Shown here piece after piece: positions 1-5,508 of a DNA stretch of 6,428 bases; the first letter of the stretch is position 1; each line of letters begins with the position of its first letter. The notes beneath the pieces are model-generated. The model was not told the origin of the DNA, ran no database searches, and saw only the letters and a program-made list of their open reading frames with translations. Both the position numbers and the translations under genes were made by a program. The stretch comes from Candidatus Bathyarchaeota archaeon (GTDB taxonomy: Archaea > Thermoproteota > Bathyarchaeia > 40CM-2-53-6 > RBG-13-38-9). The DNA lies in contig JAGLGJ010000065.1 in NCBI GenBank assembly GCA_023144075.1, forward strand, positions 1 to 6,428, given 5' to 3'.

Positions 1-948
1 ATCTCAGGACACGATCTTTTAGATCTTAAAATGTTACTTGAGCAAACCAACGGTAAAGGTATTAACATTTATACACACGGCGAAATGTTGCCTGCTCATG
101 CTTATCCTGAATTTAAAAAATATGAACAATTAGTCGGACATTTCGGTACTGCATGGCAAAATCAGCAAAAAGAATTCAATAACTTACCAGCAGCAATTCT
201 CATGACCACCAATTGTATTCAGAAACCAAGTGATTCATATAAAAAAAATATCTTCACGACTGGATTAGTTGCCTGGTCAGGCGTAACTCATATTGATAAA
301 GATGAAACAGGTATAAAGAATTTTGAAAAAGTTATTGAAACCTCAATTAATCTTAAGGGATTTGAAGAAGACAAAGGAAAAGAAATTACTGTGGGGTTTG
401 CCCACAATACGGTACTCAGTATTGCCGATCAAGTAATTAAGGCTGTCAAAAGTGGAGCGGTAAAACATTTCTTTTTGATCGGTGGATGTGATGGTGCTAA
501 ACCAGGACGAAACTACTACACAGAACTTGCAGAAAAAATTCCTGATAATACAATCGTACTCACTTTAGCATGTGGAAAATTCCGGTTCAACACTTTAGAT
601 TTTGGTGAAATCGGGGGTATACCTCGACTCCTTGACTGTGGTCAATGTAATGACGCCTATTCTGCAATTGTAATTGCTACTGAACTGGCAAAAGCATTTA
701 ATTGTAATGTAAATGAGCTGCCACTCTCGATTATCCTTTCTTGGTATGAACAGAAAGCTGTGTGCATTCTCCTGACCTTACTATCATTAGGTATTACTGA
801 CATTAAGATTGGCCCATCATTACCTGCTTTCATATCCCCTAATATTCTAAAAGTATTGGTGGAAAAGTTCAATCTGGCGCCAATCAGCACCCCTGAAGAA
901 GACATAAAGAATGCAATGGGAAAACAGCTCGAGATACATCCAAGCTAA
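1..948 (+). CDS. hcp: Hybrid cluster protein / hydroxylamine reductase, C-terminal part (5' end outside window)
   Basis: The reading frame is open from base 1 to the TAA at 946-948, so the gene starts upstream. The visible 315 residues are the C-terminal part of Hcp, a cytoplasmic Fe-S enzyme that reduces hydroxylamine to ammonia in vitro and NO to N2O in E. coli. All hybrid-cluster (4Fe-2S-2O) ligands are present. Numbered in the fragment they are H4 (SGHD), E28 (THGEML), C72 (TTNC), C163 (GGCDG, the persulfide cysteine), C191 (LACGKFRFN), C216 (CGQCND), E250 and K252 (WYEQKA). They keep almost constant offset (240-244) to the Desulfovibrio vulgaris ligands H244, E268, C312, C406, C434, C459, E494 and K496, which implies about 240 missing N-terminal residues, including the cysteines of the second cluster. 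C213 is an extra nearby cysteine. The gene is followed after 23 nt by a zinc-ribbon gene and then a ferredoxin that could donate electrons. No Hcr-type reductase is visible. Confidence 0.96.
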   Translation: MSGHDLLDLKMLLEQTNGKGINIYTHGEMLPAHAYPEFKKYEQLVGHFGTAWQNQQKEFNNLPAAILMTTNCIQKPSDSYKKNIFTTGLVAWSGVTHIDKDETGIKNFEKVIETSINLKGFEEDKGKEITVGFAHNTVLSIADQVIKAVKSGAVKHFFLIGGCDGAKPGRNYYTELAEKIPDNTIVLTLACGKFRFNTLDFGEIGGIPRLLDCGQCNDAYSAIVIATELAKAFNCNVNELPLSIILSWYEQKAVCILLTLLSLGITDIKIGPSLPAFISPNILKVLVEKFNLAPISTPEEDIKNAMGKQLEIHPS

Positions 949-971
949 AAAATCTGGAGATAAGTGATACT

Positions 972-1262
972 TTGACTTTTAAAGCCTGTCCGGGAACAAG
1001 GAATCTCACAGGACCTGGACAGATTATTATTCGAACATGTCCGTCATGTGGTGATGAAGTAGAATTTTTCAGTGACGACACAGAAGCCAAATGCATAAAA
1101 TGCAACCACATTCTCCGACAAGAAGTGACGCCATCATGCGTTACATGGTGTGAGTACGCTGAGAAATGTATCGATGATATGAAAAATAGAAGTATGATAT
1201 CTTCATCTAGAGCACAAGAACTGGTTAATATGATTCCGCATAACAAAAAAAATCGTGAATAA
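972..1262 (+). CDS. Small eight-cysteine zinc-ribbon protein of unknown function
   Basis: This 96-residue protein has eight cysteines. C23-x2-C26 (CPSCG) and C41-x2-C44 (CIKC) form a zinc-ribbon-like pair. C56, C60 and C66 form a C-x3-C-x5-C set (PSCVTWCEYAEKC), and C6 lies in an N-terminal CPG motif. I recall similar short proteins, or similar N-terminal modules, in anaerobic bacteria and archaea without an assigned function. Metal binding (Zn or Fe-S) is a reasonable inference and anything beyond that is not. The start is TTG at 972, preceded by GGAG at 956-959 (12-nt spacing, rather long). The in-phase alternatives are worse, and the nearby GTG at 964 runs into a stop at once. The 23-nt gap from hcp and 27-nt gap to the ferredoxin start suggest one operon, so a role in Hcp maturation, sensing or redox transfer is possible. 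Confidence 0.82.
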   Translation: MTFKACPGTRNLTGPGQIIIRTCPSCGDEVEFFSDDTEAKCIKCNHILRQEVTPSCVTWCEYAEKCIDDMKNRSMISSSRAQELVNMIPHNKKNRE

Positions 1263-1277
1263 AATTATCTATTAATT

Positions 1278-1281
1278 GGAG
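1278..1281 (+). promoter_or_regulatory. Ribosome binding site deciding the ferredoxin start
   Basis: GGAG lies 8 nt before ATG 1290. The alternative GTG at 1330, the only start that gives the uninterrupted ferredoxin frame, is preceded by AAATTAAAGACGA without a Shine-Dalgarno match. The site therefore supports ATG 1290 as the ancestral start and the downstream break as a real frame problem rather than a mis-called start. Confidence 0.6.
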
Positions 1282-1289
1282 CTGAGAAA

Positions 1290-1602
<313 letters not shown>

Positions 1603-1603
1603 C

Positions 1604-3343
1604 TTATTTACGCTTCCTACGCTGTATGAATATCCATCCGAAGACCGCTGCTAATATTATTGCCAAAACTCCCGCTGATAAGGGTAGTATTTGATAATAG
1701 TCATCAGTTCCATTTGAAAAATTGTTTTGTCCTGTATTTCGAAGCTCATTAGCCATATGTTCTATTTCTATTCTATCTTTTAGTAACTCATAGAATCCAT
1801 GCCACTGAACATAATCTGGGCCCATCATGAATGCACCCATTCTAGCTCTACGTCCTTCATGATGCCACATCTCATAGATCTTAAACTCTATAGGCTCATC
1901 AAAACTAGTTTTAGTCAGCAAACCATCATCATACAACTCATCTAGAATTGACTTTGCCGATTGGTATCGATCATTATAAAGTTCCACTACAATGTCAGCT
2001 TGCTCATAATAATTATCCACCCATATCTTCGAATGGCATTGGGCACACACTTTTTTCATTCTTGATAGTTTCACTTCCCAAGTAGTTCCATCACTGAAAT
2101 TAACTCCCAATGAGCTCGCAATATTATCTGTGCGTCGAGAAATCGGTATTTCTAGCTCCCAACTCAACCTTGAACTGACATCATGTGTTGAAGGAACCAT
2201 TGGAGCACTTGACATGTGACAACCTGCACAAGTAGGTGCACGATAATCTATACCCGCTTGCCAATCCTTCACATCCCATCCCCATTTATCATGTTCAGAT
2301 GCATAGATATTGCCATGTTTTGATTCTGTAAAAATCTCCAATTGTGGATGATCAGGACCCACATGACATTGACCGCATGTTTCTGGATGCCGTGCTTCTC
2401 GAATAGAGAATGTATGACGTGAATGGCATGAAGAGCAGCTTCCCCTACTCCCGTCTGGATTTATTCTTCCGATTCCATTATTAGGCCATACAGTGAAATC
2501 TTCAATCGATTTCCCTGTCATATTGGTACCATGACAAGCTTGGCATCCTCTCAAAGTTGCTGCATCGGGTATTTCTTGACCTTCGCTAACAATGAAACCC
2601 CCCTCCATCTGACTTTCAATATATGGAAGCTTTTCAGTGTCGAACAAATATTCATAATATACTGCGCCAAGAGAATGAAGGCTTTGTTTGAATTCTTCAG
2701 CTTGATTGCTATGGCATTTAGCGCAATCCTGAGGCGACACTACATGTGATATCTCGAATCCATTATGTGAATAAGAATCTGGATCAGAAGTGTCAGCTTG
2801 ATGACAGTCAATACATGTTGTACCCGCTTCTGCATGTTTACTGTTTTCCCAATCCAAAGAGATCACGTCAAGGACTTGAGAGCGAGTATGACAGTCAATG
2901 CAGTCATCACTGGCAACGATTTCTTCACCATATTCCTCCACGGAATTTTGTGCTTCAGCAAATAGCGCGCGCGATTCATCTTTAATGTGAACATTATTTG
3001 ATGGAAAATCATATTGACTACTGGTTGTGTATAGGACTAAAACAACTATTATTGCAAAAGCCAGAAATTTGGTTAACCCATTTCGATTTTTCAAAACCCA
3101 AGCTGGTCCCCGACGGCACACCAGAAACGCAGCTCCGACGATGGGAATCAATAGGGCTATTTCCTTTGATAATAGGTTTAGACTATCTGTTAAAAATGAG
3201 AATCCGCAAAAGATTTCATTGAGAAGAAGCTTTGGACTTTTACTGATTAAGATCGAAGACACAATTAAAGCTACTATCATTGATGGAATGATAATGCTAG
3301 TCTGGCTAAGTCTTTTCATGATTAGTTTAGATTTGTAATTCAT
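1604..3343 (-). CDS. Membrane-anchored octaheme cytochrome c, hydroxylamine oxidoreductase (HAO) family
   Basis: This 579-residue protein carries eight CxxCH heme c motifs, starting at residues 148, 177, 207, 267, 303, 323, 372 and 433. The surrounding motifs are typical of HAO-type octahemes: GSCSSCHSRHTFS, GPDHPQLEI, PTCAGCHMS, VCAQCHSKIWVDNYY, and WHHEGRRARMGAFMM followed by GPDYVQWHGFYEL (residues 493-520). Family members oxidise hydroxylamine or hydrazine, or run reductively on nitrite, NO or hydroxylamine. In bacterial HAO a tyrosine crosslinks the catalytic heme. Y511 in the DYVQWHG motif is my candidate, but this needs an alignment. Hydrophobic segments at about 14-34, 61-77 and 91-107 precede the heme domain, and 551-573 follows it, ending in RRKRK. 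Positive charges place both termini inside and the hemes outside. Most HAOs have a simple signal peptide, so the three-helix N-terminus is unusual. No clear ribosome site precedes ATG 3343. Met9 (ATG at 3319) is an alternative, possibly leaderless start. It converges on the ferredoxin. Confidence 0.93.
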   Translation of the reverse strand: MNYKSKLIMKRLSQTSIIIPSMIVALIVSSILISKSPKLLLNEIFCGFSFLTDSLNLLSKEIALLIPIVGAAFLVCRRGPAWVLKNRNGLTKFLAFAIIVVLVLYTTSSQYDFPSNNVHIKDESRALFAEAQNSVEEYGEEIVASDDCIDCHTRSQVLDVISLDWENSKHAEAGTTCIDCHQADTSDPDSYSHNGFEISHVVSPQDCAKCHSNQAEEFKQSLHSLGAVYYEYLFDTEKLPYIESQMEGGFIVSEGQEIPDAATLRGCQACHGTNMTGKSIEDFTVWPNNGIGRINPDGSRGSCSSCHSRHTFSIREARHPETCGQCHVGPDHPQLEIFTESKHGNIYASEHDKWGWDVKDWQAGIDYRAPTCAGCHMSSAPMVPSTHDVSSRLSWELEIPISRRTDNIASSLGVNFSDGTTWEVKLSRMKKVCAQCHSKIWVDNYYEQADIVVELYNDRYQSAKSILDELYDDGLLTKTSFDEPIEFKIYEMWHHEGRRARMGAFMMGPDYVQWHGFYELLKDRIEIEHMANELRNTGQNNFSNGTDDYYQILPLSAGVLAIILAAVFGWIFIQRRKRK

Positions 3344-3412
3344 TCAGTTTTAAAGCCTTGCCTAAATGCGAGCTATGGCAATTTGGATTAATCCTGAAAT
3401 AGTTGGATGATG

Positions 3413-3420
3413 TTTAAAAA
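3413..3420 (+). promoter_or_regulatory. Candidate archaeal box A (TATA) in the divergent hao-like / gerW-like spacer
   Basis: TTTAAAAA lies in the 125-nt spacer between two divergent genes, about 50 nt before ATG 3469. Transcription starting about 25 nt downstream would leave a leader of roughly 30 nt with the ribosome site. The core TTTAAA is palindromic, so it could in principle serve the octaheme gene too, with a leader of about 45 nt. A second TTTAAAA reading on the minus strand (3354-3348) sits about 30 nt before ATG 3319 and fits leaderless expression from Met9 of the octaheme protein. Such motifs are common in AT-rich DNA. Confidence 0.3.
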
Positions 3421-3468
3421 GGATAATAATCAATCACAACATAAAATTCAAATGTGAGGAAATTTGAA

Positions 3469-3810
3469 ATGAGTTTCAAAGAAACTATCCAATCGATTAT
3501 AGATCGCCTTCAAGGAACTGCAAGCGTTAAAACAGTATACGGTGAACCCATAAAAATTGAAAATAAAACACTAATTCCCGTCGCCAAGATTGCCTATGGA
3601 TTCGGTGCCGGCTCTGGTTCAAGCAAAGAGGAAAATGAACAAGGTGGAGGTGGCGGAGGAGGAATCGCCGTAAGACCAAAAGGTGTTCTCGAAATAACTC
3701 AGGAGGAAACACGTTTTATATCGTTTGATGAAACGCGAAACATGATAATTGGCTTAATATTAGGTCTATTTCTAGGCTTCATGATAATGCGAAGAACATC
3801 AAAGAAGTGA
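3469..3810 (+). CDS. GerW/YtfJ-family protein with C-terminal membrane helix
   Basis: This is a 113-residue protein of the Spore_YtfJ (GerW) family. The characteristic features are an N-terminal helix (FKETIQSIIDRLQG), ASVKTVYGEPIKIENKTLIPVAKIAYGFGAGSG (residues 18-50), a glycine run at 59-65, and a short beta segment IAVRPKGVLEITQEETRFI. Bacillus GerW acts in spore germination, but homologues are widespread in non-sporulating bacteria and archaea, where the function is unknown. A hydrophobic helix at about 92-107 followed by RRTSKK suggests a C-terminal anchor with a cytoplasmic tail. The frame is open from GTG 3454, but I choose ATG 3469 because GAGG at 3456-3459 lies 9 nt before it and the family begins close to this Met. 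It is divergent from the octaheme gene and convergent with the nicotinamidase-like gene (30-nt gap), so it is probably transcribed alone. Confidence 0.88.
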   Translation: MSFKETIQSIIDRLQGTASVKTVYGEPIKIENKTLIPVAKIAYGFGAGSGSSKEENEQGGGGGGGIAVRPKGVLEITQEETRFISFDETRNMIIGLILGLFLGFMIMRRTSKK

Positions 3811-3840
3811 AGGTATCAAACTAGTATGATTCAGCTATAG

Positions 3841-4665
3841 TTACGCTATATTATCCGACTTAACGAATTGAATACCTTCGTCCATCATCTTTTGTAGGGC
3901 ATTCGAAAGATGACCGGGTGGTGAATCAATAGCCTTCGATAAGTCTATGGGTATGACCACATCAAAGCCCAGTTTTTTTCCATCAATTGCAGAATAATAT
4001 ACACAGTAATCCAGTGCTAGGCCGCAAAGGAATATTCTCTTTATTCCCAGCGCATTTAGTAATCCCGAAAGTCCTGTGTATGTTTTCTTATCATTTTCAA
4101 TGAATGTTGAATAGCTATCAACATCTGGATGATATCCTTTTCTTATAATTGCATGAGCGAATTTCGCTTCTATGTCTGGATGGAATTCAGCACCTTTTGA
4201 ACCTTGAACGCAATGGTCTGGCCAGAGAACAGGACCTATACCTTCTGATTCGAAGGGTTCAAAGGGCTCCTTGTTATGGCTACTTGCGAATGAATGATGC
4301 CCGGGAGGATGCCAATCCTGAGTCATGACAATAGTATTGCCCTTATTATGAAATTTTTCGGCAAGAGAGTTTATTGGAGAAATTATCTCGTCTCCACCAT
4401 TAACAGGAAGTGCCCCTGAAGGCAAGAAATCATTTTGCATATCAACGATGATTAATGAATCTTCTTTTCTTAACTCAATTTTTGAAACTAATTCCAAATC
4501 GCTGATGGTGAGCATATCAACATTCGTTGAATCTGTATTAGATTTTTGCATCATTGCAGTAACACCGTATGTTGCTGCGACGCTGACGGCAACACCTACA
4601 GCGGCTCTCTTTATGAAAGATCGCCTTGATAGGGCTTTCTTATTAAGTCGTTTCTTTTCAGTCAT
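3841..4665 (-). CDS. Tat-exported nicotinamidase-like isochorismatase-family hydrolase
   Basis: The protein has 274 residues. Residues 1-40 form a twin-arginine signal: a basic start, S13-R14-R15-S-F-I-K19 matching the SRRxFLK consensus, then a hydrophobic stretch (AAVGVAVSVAATYGV). No clear AxA cleavage site follows, so the protein may stay anchored. From about residue 70 it is a cysteine hydrolase of the PncA type. D75 (IIVDMQNDF), K176 (IIRKGYH) and C221 (GLALDYCV) form the catalytic triad. D117, H119 (TQDWHPPGHHSF) and H151 (WPDHCVQG) are the metal ligands. All match nicotinamidase, which cleaves nicotinamide to nicotinate and ammonia and is normally cytoplasmic. Other amides remain possible substrates. 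The nearest upstream gene, tatA, is divergent. A putative small ORF ends 5 nt before this ATG, and AAGGAAG in its last codons may be the ribosome site, although the spacing is long. Confidence 0.92.
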   Translation of the reverse strand: MTEKKRLNKKALSRRSFIKRAAVGVAVSVAATYGVTAMMQKSNTDSTNVDMLTISDLELVSKIELRKEDSLIIVDMQNDFLPSGALPVNGGDEIISPINSLAEKFHNKGNTIVMTQDWHPPGHHSFASSHNKEPFEPFESEGIGPVLWPDHCVQGSKGAEFHPDIEAKFAHAIIRKGYHPDVDSYSTFIENDKKTYTGLSGLLNALGIKRIFLCGLALDYCVYYSAIDGKKLGFDVVIPIDLSKAIDSPPGHLSNALQKMMDEGIQFVKSDNIA

Positions 4666-4670
4666 TTCGA

Positions 4671-4922
4671 TTATTCTTCCTTTAATTCAAAGTCGATTAA
4701 AGTGGTATGAGCTAATGACAATCCTTCTACTTTCCAGACTTCAGGTGATGTCAATAGCACATTAAAAAAGTTACATAGAATAGCACGCGCTAGGCAAAGA
4801 GTTAGTGTGTGAAGCTTGAAGAGACTGCTGAGTCTCTCCAATAGTGAATACATTAGAATTACGATTGGGGCTAAGAAAGAGAATGAAACAAATTTATTGA
4901 TACGTGAAAGAAACTCTTGCAT
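4671..4922 (-). CDS. Possible small hydrophobic protein, unrecognised
   Basis: This is an 83-residue ORF with ATG at 4922. It has hydrophobic segments at about residues 12-28 (VSFSFLAPIVILMYSLL) and 39-57, and an acidic end (FELKEE). I recognise no family. In its favour, it ends 5 nt before the nicotinamidase-like start, its last codons contain the AAGGAAG that could serve as that gene's ribosome site, and nothing else occupies this stretch. Against it, no ribosome site precedes its ATG, its length is reachable by chance in AT-rich DNA, and its composition is not distinctive. If it is not real, 4666-5037 is a long divergent regulatory region. Confidence 0.35.
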   Translation of the reverse strand: MQEFLSRINKFVSFSFLAPIVILMYSLLERLSSLFKLHTLTLCLARAILCNFFNVLLTSPEVWKVEGLSLAHTTLIDFELKEE

Positions 4923-4976
4923 AATCGATCTTTAACTATAAACTCGTCATTTTCGATTATTTTTTAGCTCAATAGT

Positions 4977-4994
4977 ACTACTATTTTAAGTAGT
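4977..4994 (+). promoter_or_regulatory. Inverted repeat around a TATA-like element upstream of tatA
   Basis: ACTACT (4977-4982) and AGTAGT (4989-4994) are perfect 6-bp inverted arms around ATTTTA. The spacer together with its edges reads TATTTTAA (4982-4989), a plausible box A about 50 nt before the tatA ATG. A dyad covering box A is a usual archaeal repressor-operator arrangement, but the arms are short and the whole could be chance. Confidence 0.3.
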
Positions 4995-5037
4995 GTTAAT
5001 AAGTCACCTCAATAAAATAGGAACTCAGGTGTATAAT

Positions 5038-5445
5038 ATGCCCTTCATAGGACCGTGGGAAATCGCGCTTATCTTAGCAATAGTTCTGCTTCTCTTTGGA
5101 CCAAAGAAACTTCCAGAACTAGCCAAATCAATGGGTGATGCAATTAGACAATTCAAGACCGCCTCGGACGGAGGTGGTGGATTGATTCCAGGATCATCGA
5201 CACCAGGTGCTCCCAAAACTGCCTATCCTGCTATAGAGCCGCCTGTCCAACCTATCTCACCACAAGCAAAGTCAGCTGAAGTTCTGCTTGAGACAGCTAA
5301 GAATTTGGGAATCAAAACCGAAGGCAAGACAATGGATCAGATCTCAGAAGAAATAACTGAGAAAGCAGGCCAAAAACAAAGTAGTGTAGAAAAGTCTGAA
5401 ACAGAAAAGGTTAGCAAACCTGAAACAAAAGAAGAGAAAAAGTAA
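5038..5445 (+). CDS. tatA: Sec-independent (Tat) translocase pore subunit TatA with long tail
   Basis: This 135-residue protein has the full TatA layout: a short outside N-terminus (MPFIGPWEI), a membrane helix at about 6-20, the FGPKKLPEL hinge (20-28), and an amphipathic helix (to about 40, MGDAIRQFK). TatA oligomers form the passage for folded proteins carrying twin-arginine signals. After a Gly/Pro-rich linker (45-75), residues 78-109 contain ETAKNLGIKTEGKTMDQISE, which resembles a SAP/LEM-like helical module. A charged Lys/Glu tail follows. The tail makes it longer than usual TatA proteins (about 60-90 aa). The frame is open from GTG 4993, but I choose ATG 5038 because TatA proteins begin just before the FIGPWE segment and GGTG (5028-5031) gives an acceptable ribosome site. 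It lies divergent from a strong Tat-substrate gene. No tatC is in the window. Confidence 0.93.
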   Translation: MPFIGPWEIALILAIVLLLFGPKKLPELAKSMGDAIRQFKTASDGGGGLIPGSSTPGAPKTAYPAIEPPVQPISPQAKSAEVLLETAKNLGIKTEGKTMDQISEEITEKAGQKQSSVEKSETEKVSKPETKEEKK

Positions 5446-5468
5446 GCGCACTTTTGAAGAAATATGAG

Positions 5469-5486
5469 ATTAAGAATTCTCTTAAT
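5469..5486. terminator. Hairpin between convergent tatA and ribonucleotide reductase genes
   Basis: ATTAAGA (5469-5475) and TCTTAAT (5480-5486) are perfect 7-bp arms with a 4-nt ATTC loop. It lies in the 63-nt gap between two convergent stop codons. On the + side a pyrimidine-rich stretch (ATTTTCTCT, 5491-5499) follows, and on the - side ATTTCTTC follows (complement of 5456-5463), so it could end both transcripts. The stem is AT-rich and weak, and archaeal termination relies mainly on T-runs, so this is tentative. Confidence 0.4.
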
Positions 5487-5508
5487 GCCAATTTTCTCTG
5501 ATATCTTT

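Noticed and set aside
884..1246. 120-codon minus-strand ORF over the zinc-ribbon gene
   Set aside because: It is antisense to a cysteine-patterned protein with plausible start and operon spacing. Its translation is a low-quality Ser/His/Cys mix without family features.
2531..3338. Four plus-strand ORFs (72-103 codons) inside the octaheme gene
   Set aside because: They are antisense shadows of a gene with eight CxxCH motifs, with no family resemblance of their own.
3642..3662. GGN repeat tract as a possible tandem repeat or CRISPR-like element
   Set aside because: It encodes the glycine run typical of GerW/YtfJ proteins and is simply low-complexity coding DNA.
3836..3850. TATAG/CTATA inverted repeat between convergent genes as terminator
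   Set aside because: The stem is only 5 bp, overlaps the stop region of the nicotinamidase-like gene and has no T-run. It is too weak to call.
4448..4765. 105-codon plus-strand ORF over the Tat signal region
   Set aside because: It is antisense to the signal peptide and N-terminus of the isochorismatase-family gene. Its hydrophobic composition follows from the opposite strand.
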